Assembly: GCF_938017615.1 (NCBI RefSeq)
Contig: NZ_CALIJA010000194.1
Coordinates: forward strand, 1-17,103
DNA: 17,103 nt
Reading direction: 5' to 3'
Source: an uncultured Campylobacter sp.
GTDB taxonomy: Bacteria > Campylobacterota > Campylobacteria > Campylobacterales > Campylobacteraceae
How positions within the stretch are numbered: position 1 is the stretch's first letter; each line of letters opens with the position of its first letter. Below the pieces are notes generated by a model. That model made no database searches, had not been told where the DNA came from, and was given only the letters and a program-made list of their open reading frames with translations. Position numbers and translations under genes: made by a program. Of this stretch, positions 1-7,270 are shown in pieces.

Positions 1-367
1 GAGTCATAAAAATTTAATGTGCGGCTAAATTTAAACTCGCGAACTCGCGGTATTTTACGCCGCCGCATACATAGCGCGTAAAATTTTAAGCCTCACTCGA
101 TGTAAAAGCGGCATAAAATTTCAAATTTCGGCTAAATTTTAAAATTTAGCGATACCACCGCGCAAAACGGCGCAGAATTTTAAAATTTAAAGCTTTGCGT
201 TCCGCAGCTGTTTTGGCAGCGTGAAAGCGGTGCAAAATTAAAATTTATGGGCAGCGGAAAAAATGCACAGAAGTAAATCAAGTGACTCAAGCGAGCGAAA
301 TTTTAAATTACGGTTTTATAAAATTTCACAGCGGCGCGCCGCAAGCAGGCTATCGCAAAATCAGGTT
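1..367. other. Spacer downstream of hemE, no gene seen
   Basis: No convincing coding frame is seen on either strand. The stretch is a mosaic of GC-rich pieces and AAATTT words. It holds the 20-bp palindrome listed separately, a second AATTTTAAAATT palindrome near 177-188, and a perfect GC palindrome GCGGCGCGCCGC at 331-342. The GC palindrome lies 26 nt past the hemE stop codon and could form part of a transcript end for hemE on the minus strand, although no clean U-tract follows it. Confidence 0.6.
131..150. repeat. Perfect 20-bp AT-rich palindrome
   Basis: The sequence GCTAAATTTTAAAATTTAGC reads the same on both strands. Its 14-bp core AAATTTTAAAATTT (134-147) recurs exactly at 6152-6165 inside the comF-like gene and at 11193-11206 at the prs stop codon. 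A shorter relative with GCTAAA/TTTAGC arms lies at 10204-10216 before prs. It may act as a cruciform, as a protein-binding site, or simply reflect a genome-wide word preference. Confidence 0.8.
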
Positions 368-1414
368 TTAGCGCGCGCTTAGCTCGTGCACCAGATCCAC
401 CAGATATTTGGCGTTTTGCACGCTTACGTCGGGCAAAATTCCATGCCCTAGATTAAAGATATGCGCGGCACCCTTCATCGCCGTTAAAATCTCGCGCACG
501 CCCGATTCTATCGCGCCGCGGTCGTATAGCCGCATCGGCTCCAGGTTGCCTTGAAGCGCAAATTTGCCCCCGAGCTGCTCGCGCGCAAGCCCCATAGGAG
601 TGCTCCAATCCACGCCCCATACGTCAAAGCTCGCTTCACCTCGCTGCTCCGCGATACCACTCAGCCGCGACATCTGCGCGCCCGTGCCTTTGGCAAAGAC
701 GATGAGCGGGATATGCGGGAATTTCGCCTTTAAAAATTCCGTGATTTCTAGGATGTATCGCCAGCCAAACTCCTCGTATGCGCTCGGCTCCAGCGCGCCC
801 GCCCAGCTATCAAAAATCTGCACCGCATTGACGCCCGAGTCGATTTGGCGCGCCAGATAAAGCTTCGTCGCCTCCGTAACGAGGCGCAAAATTTCATGCA
901 AAAGCTGCGGATTTTCGTAGAGCATCCTTTTGCAAACGGCGTAATTTTTGCTGCTGCCGCCCTCGATCATATAAGTAGCGATCGTCCACGGCGCGCCGCA
1001 AAAGCCGATGAGCGCTTTATCCGCGGCAAGGCGAGAGCGAGTAAGCGAGATCGTATCATAAACGTATCCGAGCTCCGCCGCGGCCTTTTGCGGATCAAGG
1101 CGCGCCAGATCGCTCTGAGAGCGGATCGGACCTCTAAAGCGCGGCCCTTCGCCCGCTTCGAAGCGCAGATCCATCCCCATCTGCATCGGCACGACCAAGA
1201 TATCGCTAAAAAGTATCGCCGCATCGACGCCCAAAATCTCCACGGGTTGGATCGTCACCTCGCTAGCAGCGCGATAGTCGCGACACAGGCTCAAAAAATC
1301 GCCTGCCCTCTCGCGCACCGCCATGTATTGCGGCAGGTAGCGCCCCGCTTGGCGCATCATCCAAATGGGCGTGTATGGGGTCTCTTTGCCGAAGCATGCG
1401 TCGATGAAAACCAT
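368..1414 (-). CDS. hemE: Uroporphyrinogen decarboxylase HemE
   Basis: The enzyme removes the four acetate carboxyls of uroporphyrinogen III to give coproporphyrinogen III, in the cytoplasm, on the haem pathway. The 348-residue length is normal for the family. The signature PIWMMRQAGRYLP lies near the N-terminus, with substrate-binding arginines at R21 and R25. Other residues expected at the active site are D71 in the FSDI motif, Y148 in TYMIEGG, S203 in FDSWAG and H324 in NLGHGI. The start is fixed by AAAGGAT 5 nt ahead of ATG; this ribosome binding site overlaps the end of the upstream YqhA-like gene, whose stop is only 2 nt away, so the pair is probably co-transcribed and translationally coupled. 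Stop is TAA. No damage is seen. Confidence 0.97.
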   Translation of the reverse strand: MVFIDACFGKETPYTPIWMMRQAGRYLPQYMAVRERAGDFLSLCRDYRAASEVTIQPVEILGVDAAILFSDILVVPMQMGMDLRFEAGEGPRFRGPIRSQSDLARLDPQKAAAELGYVYDTISLTRSRLAADKALIGFCGAPWTIATYMIEGGSSKNYAVCKRMLYENPQLLHEILRLVTEATKLYLARQIDSGVNAVQIFDSWAGALEPSAYEEFGWRYILEITEFLKAKFPHIPLIVFAKGTGAQMSRLSGIAEQRGEASFDVWGVDWSTPMGLAREQLGGKFALQGNLEPMRLYDRGAIESGVREILTAMKGAAHIFNLGHGILPDVSVQNAKYLVDLVHELSAR

Positions 1415-1416
1415 TT

Positions 1417-1908
1417 TTATCCTTTAAATTTACTCAAAATATACAAAGCCAAACAAACCGCAAAGATAGCCCCTGCTAGCAAAATCATATCCAAAGGGGT
1501 AGTAAAATCGGTGTGTAAAATTCGCTTAAAGAAATCCACTACGAGCACCATTATGATGACGCTACCGAGTTTGTGCTTCAGCTCATCCAGCGAGGCGATC
1601 TTTAAAACTTGTAAATTTAGATCCACAAACTCGTCAATAAACAGCTCATAAATTCCAAATACGAAGATTAGCAGCACGATGGCGACCAGATACAGATCGA
1701 TCGCCGTTATTATTTCGCTTAAAATGCCAATATAAAGCGCTCGCTCGCTCTGCGGGGCTAGGAAAAATTCCACGATTTTATAAAGCGCCGAGCAGATTTC
1801 GTAGCTTGCCATCACAAATATCGTCGCACTAGCCGCAACACAAAAAATAACAGGCAGAAGCGTTAGAGACTTGCTGCAAAGCAAAAATTTTTCAAATATA
1901 GCTTTCAT
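1417..1908 (-). CDS. YqhA-family (UPF0114) inner-membrane protein
   Basis: A 163-residue hydrophobic protein with four likely membrane helices at about residues 14-38, 69-92, 112-130 and 141-160. Between helices 2 and 3 lies a polar segment with the pattern ELFIDEFVDLNLQVLKIASL. This layout and the motif around it match the YqhA/UPF0114 family, whose biochemical role is unknown to me. The start has AAGGAAG 4-5 nt upstream of ATG. The gene sits directly before hemE with a 2-nt gap, so it probably leads a two-gene unit. Upstream of it, towards asd, are three stem-loops that could set its expression. The family call rests on pattern recognition of the sequence; the fold is confident, the function is not. 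Confidence 0.82.
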   Translation of the reverse strand: MKAIFEKFLLCSKSLTLLPVIFCVAASATIFVMASYEICSALYKIVEFFLAPQSERALYIGILSEIITAIDLYLVAIVLLIFVFGIYELFIDEFVDLNLQVLKIASLDELKHKLGSVIIMVLVVDFFKRILHTDFTTPLDMILLAGAIFAVCLALYILSKFKG

Positions 1909-1957
1909 TTCTTCCTTAAATTTTAATTCGAGATTAGCCGCTCCGCAAACGAATGTA

Positions 1958-2001
1958 TAAATTTAAAAGCCGCTCTATGCCGAAGCGCCCTTTTAAATTT
2001 A
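1958..2001. repeat. Stem-loop A, 12-bp perfect arms
   Basis: The left arm TAAATTTAAAAG (1958-1969) is exactly complementary to CTTTTAAATTTA (1990-2001). Inside the 20-nt loop a further CGCT (1971-1974) pairs with AGCG (1984-1987), giving an imperfect extended hairpin. It lies between asd and yqhA, both transcribed leftwards. Its outer right segment, 1994-2001, is shared with stem-loop B, so the two structures exclude each other. Confidence 0.7.
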
Positions 2002-2027
2002 CGCTCGTTTACAATCGCGTAAATTTA
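1994..2027. repeat. Stem-loop B, 11-bp perfect arms
   Basis: TAAATTTACGC (1994-2004) is exactly complementary to GCGTAAATTTA (2017-2027) with a 12-nt loop. It overlaps stem-loop A by 8 nt. On the leftward transcript B is made before A, so folding of B would delay or block A, an arrangement resembling an attenuator or antiterminator pair. Function is inferred only. Confidence 0.7.
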
Positions 2028-2058
2028 TCTCTTTTGATCGCGCCCGTTTGAGTCTTTA

Positions 2059-2090
2059 AAATTTTGCGCCCGATTAAAGGCGCAAAATTT
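2059..2090 (-). terminator. Probable terminator hairpin after asd
   Basis: AAATTTTGCGCC (2059-2070) and GGCGCAAAATTT (2079-2090) form a perfect 12-bp stem with an 8-nt loop, about 125 nt past the asd stop. On the leftward RNA the GC-rich top is followed by AAAAUUUU at the stem base, similar to a Rho-independent terminator, although the U run is short and partly inside the stem. The symmetrical base means it could act in either direction. Confidence 0.5.
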
Positions 2091-2213
2091 CAGCTCGCGG
2101 CGTTAAATTTTAACTAGGCTGATTTGCAAATTTTATTCGCCAGACCTCGGCGCCGAAACCGCGCGCGCAACCGTATCCGCGCACAAAGTCTCGGCAACTC
2201 TGCTAAATTTATC

Positions 2214-3245
2214 TTACTTGTCTTGCTGCATATCTATCCAGCGAAGCGCGATGCGCACGGCGTTTGTAGCCGCTCCGACGCGGATTTGATCGGCGCTGCA
2301 CCAAAGATGCAGAATTTTATCGTCGAAATTGTCCCTGCGAAGCCTGCCGACGTAGGTTTCGTTCGTATCGCTCGAAAGCAGCGGCATCGGGTATTGCTTT
2401 TTGCTCGGATCGTCTACGAGCACGATACTAGGCGCGTTTCTTAAAATTTCGCGCACGCGGCTAATCTCGAAATCCTTTTTAAATTTAATCGTGATCGCCT
2501 CGCTGTGGCTGCGAAGTACCGGCACGCGCACGCAGGTAGCCGAAACGGCGAAGTTTTTATGCAAAATTTTCTGCGTTTCGTTCACCATCTTCATCTCTTC
2601 TTTGGTGTAGTCGTTGTCCAAAAACACGTCGATGTGCGGGATGACATTCATCGCGATCTGATGCGGGAAAACCTTCGGCTCGCACTCATCAAGCTTAAAA
2701 GCGAAAAACTGCTGTAACTGCTCTACAAGCTCGCTCATACCCTCTTTACCTGCACCGCTCGTCGCCTGGTAGGTGCTTACATCTACGCGCTCGATATCAA
2801 ACGCGTCATCAAGCGGCTTAAGAATTTGAACCATCTGGATAGTTGAGCAGTTTGGATTAGCGATGATGCCTGTCTCTTCCCATAGCTTTATATCCTGAGG
2901 ATTACACTCGGGCACTACGAGCGGGACATTTTCTTGCATACGAAAGTGGCTCGTGTTATCTATCACCACTGCGCCGCTTGCCGCAGCAAATGGCACGTAA
3001 TGCGCCGAAATAGAGCCACCCGCGCTAAAAAATGCGATGTCAATCTCGTTTTCGTCGAAGGTGCTGTCCGTTAGCTCCCTCACGACGTATTCTTTGCCGC
3101 GGAATTCCACCTTCTCGCCCGCGCTCTTTGCGCTTGCAAGCGGCAGTATGTCCTTTACGGGGAAGTTCATCTCGTCTAAGACGCGCAAAATCTCCTCGCC
3201 TACGGCGCCGGTAGCGCCTACGATGGCGATATTGTAACTACTCAT
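2214..3245 (-). CDS. asd: Aspartate-semialdehyde dehydrogenase Asd
   Basis: The enzyme makes L-aspartate 4-semialdehyde from aspartyl phosphate with NADPH. This is the branch point to diaminopimelate/lysine, methionine and threonine, so it feeds both protein and peptidoglycan synthesis. The 343-residue length is usual. The NADP-binding loop GATGAVGEE lies at residues 10-18. The catalytic cysteine is C133 in ANPNCSTIQ. The STYQATSGAGKEG motif spans 157-169, and the base H247 lies in RVPVLRSHSEA. The ATG overlaps the end of gyrA by 8 nt (ATGAGTAG), and its strong Shine-Dalgarno lies inside gyrA codons, so translation is probably coupled to gyrA. A terminator-like hairpin follows the gene. Confidence 0.97.
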   Translation of the reverse strand: MSSYNIAIVGATGAVGEEILRVLDEMNFPVKDILPLASAKSAGEKVEFRGKEYVVRELTDSTFDENEIDIAFFSAGGSISAHYVPFAAASGAVVIDNTSHFRMQENVPLVVPECNPQDIKLWEETGIIANPNCSTIQMVQILKPLDDAFDIERVDVSTYQATSGAGKEGMSELVEQLQQFFAFKLDECEPKVFPHQIAMNVIPHIDVFLDNDYTKEEMKMVNETQKILHKNFAVSATCVRVPVLRSHSEAITIKFKKDFEISRVREILRNAPSIVLVDDPSKKQYPMPLLSSDTNETYVGRLRRDNFDDKILHLWCSADQIRVGAATNAVRIALRWIDMQQDK

Positions 3246-5973
3246 CCTCTCCTCCTTTTAAAATTTCATCGCTAGGGCCGTCGCTCTGCGAATTTTTACT
3301 ATCCAAATTTGAATTTAATAAATTTTCATCCTGCGCAAGCTCGTCCGCTTCGCCCTCGTCGCCCTCCTCAGCTTTCGGGCAGGTCGCGATGCTCACGACG
3401 TCGTCGCCCTCGACATTTACGACGATGACGCCGCTGGTGTTGCGGCCCGCTTTGCGGATGCTTTGCATATCCACGCGGATCATCTTGCCGCTCGTAGTAA
3501 GCGCCATAAGATCCATCTCCTCATCGACCATCACGACGCCGATGAGCTCGCCCGTGCGGTTGGTGAGCTTCATGCAGATGACGCCCTTGCCGCCGCGGTT
3601 TGTGAGGCGATACTCGCTCGCGGTCGTGCGCTTGCCGATACCCTTTTGGCTCACGCTTAAAATTTCTTGCATGTCGCTTAAAATAAACGCAGCACCGATA
3701 ACCTCGTCGCCTTTTTCTTTAAATTTAATCCCCTTTACGCCACGAGCGATGCGCCCCATCTGGCGAATTTTATTTAGATTAAATTTAAGGCACATTCCCT
3801 TTTTCGTAGCGATGAAGAGCATATTTTCGTTGGCGCTTTGCGGCTCGCCCTCTTGCGCGCCCTCGCCTTGCGAAATTTCATCTGAAATTTCATCCTCACT
3901 TCCCTCCAAAATATCCTGCTCAGTCTGCTCTAGAATTTCGCCGCCGTCCAGATCGTCGCCGCTTAGAGTGCCTCCCTTATAGTTTTGCATCTCATCGGCG
4001 CTGTTTGGAGCGATGAGAGCGGTTACTAGAGTATCGTCCTCATCTAGGCTGATAGCGCGGATGCCGAGCGAACGGATGTTTTTAAACTCGCTTAAATTCG
4101 TGCGTTTTACGATGCCGTTGCGAGTGAAAAATACGAGCGACTTACTCGGATCAAAATCGGTCGTAGGGATAATCGCCATGATCTTTTCGTCCGCGCCGAG
4201 CTGGATTAAATTTACTACCGCCTTGCCCTTTGCGGTGCGCGAGCCCTCCGGGATTTTATAGACCTTAAGCCAGTAAAGCTGCCCGCGGTCGGTGATAAAC
4301 ATAAGCGTATCGTGGGTGTTGGACGTAAAAAAGCTCTCGATGAAGTCGTCATCATACGTCGTGACCGCCACGCGCCCCTTGCCGCCGCGCTTTTGCTTCT
4401 CGTAGGTCTTGCTAGGCACGCGCTTGATGTAGCCGCGGTGAGTGATCGTAACGACCATATTTTCATTCGCGATTAGATCTTCTATGTCGATATCCTCGTA
4501 GTCATCGACGATTTCGGTGATGCGCGGGCATTTAAATTTATCCTTGATCTCTAAAAGCTCATCTTTGATGATCCCCTCGATCAGCTCCTCGCTCTTTAGG
4601 ATCGCGTCAAGCCGCTTTATCTCGGCTAAAATTTCTTTTAGCTCCTCCTCGATCTTTTCACGCTCAAGTCCCGTTAGGCGGCTTAGCCTCATATCCAAAA
4701 TCGCGCCCGATTGCGCCTCGCTGAGGCCGAATCTGCTCATTAAATTTTCGCGCGCGACGTTGGTATCGGCGGAGTTTCTAATCACATCAATCACTTCGTC
4801 GATATTATCTAGCGCAATCTTCAAGCCCTCTAAGATGTGCGCTCTAGCGCGCGCTTTTTGAAGCTCAAAAATCGTGCGGCGGATGATGACGGTTTTTCTG
4901 TGGTTCAAAAACAGTTTCAAAAGCTCTATCAGCGTAAAAATCTTCGGCTCTTTGCCGTCGATTGCGAGCATTATCACGCCGAAGGTCGCCTCCATCGTGG
5001 TTTGCTTAAATAGATTATTCAGCACGATCTCGCTCATCGCGTCGCGCTTAAGCTCGATTACTACGCGAATTCCGTCGCGATCGCTCTCGTCGCGCACTTC
5101 GGAGATGCCCTCGATCTGCTTTTCTTTTACGAGATCTGCGATCTGCTCGATCAGGCGCGCTTTATTGGTCTGATACGGCAGCTCGTCGATTACGATGACG
5201 TCTTTACTAGCCTTTTTTTCGATATGGGTTTTGGCACGAATTTTAACGCGCCCTCTGCCCGTTTTATACGCCTCGATGATCCCTTTTTTGCCGTAGATGA
5301 TGCCACCGGTCGGAAAATCGGGACCCTTGATCTCGCCCATGATCTCCTCTAGGCTTGCGTTTTTATTCTCAAGCAGTATCAAAAGACCGCCCACAAGCTC
5401 ATCTAGGCTGTGCGGCGGGATATTCGTCGCCATTCCTACGGCGATTCCGCTTGAGCCGTTAAGCAGTAAATTCGGCACGCGCGCAGGCAGGACGTCGGGC
5501 TCGTTCAGGCTCTCGTCGTAGTTCGGCACGAAATCGACCGTCTCTTTATCCAGGTCTTTTAGCAGCTCTTCGGCTAGCGGCGTCATACGCGCTTCGGTAT
5601 ACCTCATCGCCGCCGCGCCGTCGCCGTCGATCGATCCGAAGTTACCCTGCCCGTCCACGGAAGGAATTCTCATCGAAAAGCTCTGCGCCATTCGCACGAG
5701 CGCATCATAAACGGCGGTATCGCCGTGCGGATGGTATTTACCGATAACGTCTCCTACGATACGGGCGGATTTTTTGTATGGCTGGCGAGAGCCCACGCCA
5801 AGATCGTTCATCGCGTATAAAATTCGCCTATGCACCGGCTTTAGGCCGTCTCTGGCGTCCGGCAGCGCACGACCGATGATAACGCTCATCGAGTAATCAA
5901 GATAGCTCGTCTTGATCGATTCTTCGACGTCGATATCGATGATCTCCTGATTTTCAAACATATTTGATTGCAT
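3238..5973 (-). CDS. gyrA: DNA gyrase subunit A GyrA
   Basis: GyrA cleaves and rejoins DNA as part of the A2B2 gyrase that introduces negative supercoils with ATP. Its 911 residues are longer than is typical for Campylobacter as I recall (about 860). The breakage-reunion domain is intact, with catalytic Y125 in AAMRYTEARM. The quinolone-determining region reads HPHGDTAVYDALVRMAQ with T86 and D90, the sensitive-type residues in Campylobacter. The GyrA box QKRGGKG is at 527-533. Two acidic, low-complexity additions stand out: an insert at about 655-713 within the C-terminal domain, and a tail of about 45 residues. The extreme 3' end encodes KGGEDE and doubles as the asd ribosome binding site. 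The start is ATG at 5973 with AAAAGGAT upstream; M5 is a less favoured alternative. Confidence 0.98.
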   Translation of the reverse strand: MQSNMFENQEIIDIDVEESIKTSYLDYSMSVIIGRALPDARDGLKPVHRRILYAMNDLGVGSRQPYKKSARIVGDVIGKYHPHGDTAVYDALVRMAQSFSMRIPSVDGQGNFGSIDGDGAAAMRYTEARMTPLAEELLKDLDKETVDFVPNYDESLNEPDVLPARVPNLLLNGSSGIAVGMATNIPPHSLDELVGGLLILLENKNASLEEIMGEIKGPDFPTGGIIYGKKGIIEAYKTGRGRVKIRAKTHIEKKASKDVIVIDELPYQTNKARLIEQIADLVKEKQIEGISEVRDESDRDGIRVVIELKRDAMSEIVLNNLFKQTTMEATFGVIMLAIDGKEPKIFTLIELLKLFLNHRKTVIIRRTIFELQKARARAHILEGLKIALDNIDEVIDVIRNSADTNVARENLMSRFGLSEAQSGAILDMRLSRLTGLEREKIEEELKEILAEIKRLDAILKSEELIEGIIKDELLEIKDKFKCPRITEIVDDYEDIDIEDLIANENMVVTITHRGYIKRVPSKTYEKQKRGGKGRVAVTTYDDDFIESFFTSNTHDTLMFITDRGQLYWLKVYKIPEGSRTAKGKAVVNLIQLGADEKIMAIIPTTDFDPSKSLVFFTRNGIVKRTNLSEFKNIRSLGIRAISLDEDDTLVTALIAPNSADEMQNYKGGTLSGDDLDGGEILEQTEQDILEGSEDEISDEISQGEGAQEGEPQSANENMLFIATKKGMCLKFNLNKIRQMGRIARGVKGIKFKEKGDEVIGAAFILSDMQEILSVSQKGIGKRTTASEYRLTNRGGKGVICMKLTNRTGELIGVVMVDEEMDLMALTTSGKMIRVDMQSIRKAGRNTSGVIVVNVEGDDVVSIATCPKAEEGDEGEADELAQDENLLNSNLDSKNSQSDGPSDEILKGGEDE
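3251..3259 (-). promoter_or_regulatory. asd Shine-Dalgarno inside gyrA codons
   Basis: On the minus strand AAAAGGAGG sits 5 nt before the asd ATG and is read as Leu-Lys-Gly-Gly codons near the gyrA C-terminus. The gyrA TAG stop lies inside the asd start region. Ribosomes finishing gyrA would be well placed to start asd. Confidence 0.75.
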
Positions 5974-6000
5974 AAATATCCTTTTAAAATTTAACGAGCG

Positions 6001-6006
6001 ATTATA
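6001..6006 (-). promoter_or_regulatory. gyrA -10 box TATAAT
   Basis: A perfect TATAAT on the minus strand lies 27 nt upstream of the gyrA ATG and just past the stop codon of the comF-like gene. This would give a leader of about 20 nt. No clear -35 hexamer is seen, as is usual for Campylobacter sigma-70 promoters. It suggests gyrA-asd is transcribed separately from the comF unit, possibly with read-through. Confidence 0.5.
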
Positions 6007-6011
6007 GCGAA

Positions 6012-6629
6012 TTATTCTTTTGCATTAGCTAAAACCAAGCCGCACACGGGCATAAAGCCGCCATCGATCAAGCTCTCGCGCGCTTGCAGCATGCTAAGAC
6101 CCGAGGTGATGATGTCGTCTACTAGGATCACGGGGAATTTCGGCAGGGTTAAAATTTTAAAATTTCGCTTGTGTTTTAGGCGAAATTCCAAACTCTGCCC
6201 CGTGTATTTGACGCGGTTTTGCGCGCGCAGGCAGTGAAATTTTGGCTCCACGAGTTCGCTTTTTAGCGCGCGAGCTAGGATCGCCGTGTGCGAATAGCCG
6301 CTGCGAGCGTCATCATCCAGCGGCACGGCGTTAAATTTAAAAATCCCGTCCGTTTTAAACGTTTCGTAATTTTGCGGATTTGCAGAAATTTCGCGCTGCA
6401 GATGAAGCGGGAATTTCGCTAAGCTTAAAGAGGCTATGCGCGCAAGCACTGCAGCGCCGTATTCGTGATGTTTAGAAAGTATAAGCTCTCGAATTTCGGA
6501 GTAGCCGTAGTAGTAAAATACGCTAAAGCCCTCCACCTGCCGCATACCTAGGCGGCATTCGGCTAAATTTGCGGCGCAGGCGGCGCAGATCGTGCGCAGG
6601 CTAAACGCGCCGCAATTTACGCAGCGCAT
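6012..6629 (-). CDS. ComF-family phosphoribosyltransferase-like protein
   Basis: A 205-residue protein with an N-terminal zinc-ribbon-like cluster (C3, C6, C15, C18) and a C-terminal PRPP-binding loop ILVDDIITSG at 168-177. This pairing is typical of ComF/GntX proteins, linked to DNA uptake or processing in naturally competent bacteria; the enzyme substrate is not established. The ATG abuts the TAG stop of the upstream lipoprotein gene (TAGATG) with no gap, so the two form an operon with likely translational coupling; no separate strong ribosome binding site was noted. An exact AAATTTTAAAATTT palindrome lies inside the gene, encoding part of an NFKILTL stretch. Family membership is confident; a role in transformation is inferred from homology only. 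Confidence 0.85.
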   Translation of the reverse strand: MRCVNCGAFSLRTICAACAANLAECRLGMRQVEGFSVFYYYGYSEIRELILSKHHEYGAAVLARIASLSLAKFPLHLQREISANPQNYETFKTDGIFKFNAVPLDDDARSGYSHTAILARALKSELVEPKFHCLRAQNRVKYTGQSLEFRLKHKRNFKILTLPKFPVILVDDIITSGLSMLQARESLIDGGFMPVCGLVLANAKE

Positions 6630-7178
6630 CTAAAGCGTAGAGATGATTTGATCGGCAGATTTTTTGACGATGTCGCCAAGCAAGCTTTGCACGAAAGGAT
6701 TAAGCGATCTAGCCGTGCGAAGCGCCGTAAATTGGCTCTGATCCTGCGAAACGCGCTTGGTCGTAGTTTTGTTGCCCTGCACGATAGAGATCGCGACCTC
6801 GCCTCTTGCGCTCATATTTTCCTTCGAGTAGCCGTTGATCGCCGCCGAGATGCTTCTAATGTTTACGGTTACGATATTCGGGCTTGCCGGATCGATCTTT
6901 ACGCCGCGAGCCTCAAGCTCCGCGCGTAAAGCTTTGTCGAACCACGCCGAGAGATTGTTTTTTAAAAGTACCTCATCGACCAGCTTGCCGTTATTATCGT
7001 TGATGACGGCGATTACCATCTGATTTTCGCGCTGATCGTTGATCGCGTTGATATTTACCGACTTGCCGCTTACGGTCTGATCGGCCTTAGAAAGATACGG
7101 ATTTAAGCTGATGACGCTGCTGGTTTGCGAGCAAGCGACAAAAAATAGCGCAAATACGCCGATTAAAAATTTTTTCAT
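6630..7178 (-). CDS. YajG-like lipoprotein
   Basis: A 182-residue predicted lipoprotein. The signal peptide MKKFLIGVFALFFVAC ends in a lipobox (FVAC) with the acylated cysteine at residue 16. The mature part has the layout of the YajG/Lipoprotein_16 family: an early ISLNPYLS segment, a VNINAINDQR motif, and a late stretch predicted to be strand-rich. The family is of unknown function and is usually attached to the outer or inner membrane. I chose ATG at 7178 rather than an in-frame upstream start at 7208, because AAAAAGGAT lies 4-5 nt before 7178 and the signal peptide then begins at residue 1; the upstream start also overlaps the likely -10 box. The gene leads the comF-like gene and diverges from dnaX. 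Confidence 0.78.
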   Translation of the reverse strand: MKKFLIGVFALFFVACSQTSSVISLNPYLSKADQTVSGKSVNINAINDQRENQMVIAVINDNNGKLVDEVLLKNNLSAWFDKALRAELEARGVKIDPASPNIVTVNIRSISAAINGYSKENMSARGEVAISIVQGNKTTTKRVSQDQSQFTALRTARSLNPFVQSLLGDIVKKSADQIISTL

Positions 7179-7206
7179 TTTTATCCTTTTTCTGAAATTC
7201 GGGCGC

Positions 7207-7212
7207 ATTGTA
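7207..7212 (-). promoter_or_regulatory. -10 box TACAAT for lipoprotein-comF unit
   Basis: On the minus strand GCTACAATGCG places a TACAAT box 28 nt upstream of the lipoprotein ATG. It lies within the in-frame extension that a start at 7208 would require, which argues against that longer start. Confidence 0.4.
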
Positions 7213-7243
7213 GCACTAAATTTAAAATTTATAGATTTTTTTG

Positions 7244-7249
7244 TATCAT
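7244..7249 (+). promoter_or_regulatory. dnaX -10 box TATCAT
   Basis: A T-rich run followed by TTTGTATCATTGC gives a Campylobacter-style -10 box about 21 nt before the TTG start of dnaX. It overlaps the first codons of a longer possible frame starting at 7241, so that longer start would lie upstream of the transcript. Confidence 0.4.
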
Positions 7250-7270
7250 TGCGAGATCAAAGGAGAAATT

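Larger units (their letters stand above)
1909..2213. other. asd-yqhA spacer packed with stem-loops
   Basis: About 305 bp without a supportable gene. Three strong inverted repeats fall within 1958-2090 and are listed separately. A weak -10-like TATACA on the minus strand (about 1953-1958) could serve yqhA-hemE. The rest is GC-rich sequence with AAATTT words. Confidence 0.6.

Noticed and set aside
331..342. GCGGCGCGCCGC as a clear hemE terminator
   Set aside because: The palindrome is perfect but leaves almost no loop and lacks a following U-tract on the minus strand, so it is mentioned only as a possibility.
845..1651. 268-codon frame on the plus strand
   Set aside because: It lies antisense across hemE and the YqhA-like gene, is rich in Arg/Ala/Lys from reverse reading of GC-rich codons, and has no plausible ribosome binding site.
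3389..3982. 197-codon plus-strand frame rich in Ser, Pro and Arg
   Set aside because: It is the antisense shadow of gyrA, including the acidic insert; composition is that of reversed Asp/Glu codons.
7179..7208. Upstream start for the YajG-like lipoprotein
   Set aside because: The extra residues place basic sequence before the signal peptide and overlap the likely -10 box; ATG 7178 has a good ribosome binding site.
7241..7270. Upstream TTG start for dnaX giving ten extra residues
   Set aside because: It has no ribosome binding site, overlaps a likely -10 box, and the sequence MYHCEIKGEI is not like a DnaX N-terminus, whereas the TTG at 7271 has AAAGGAG at ideal spacing.
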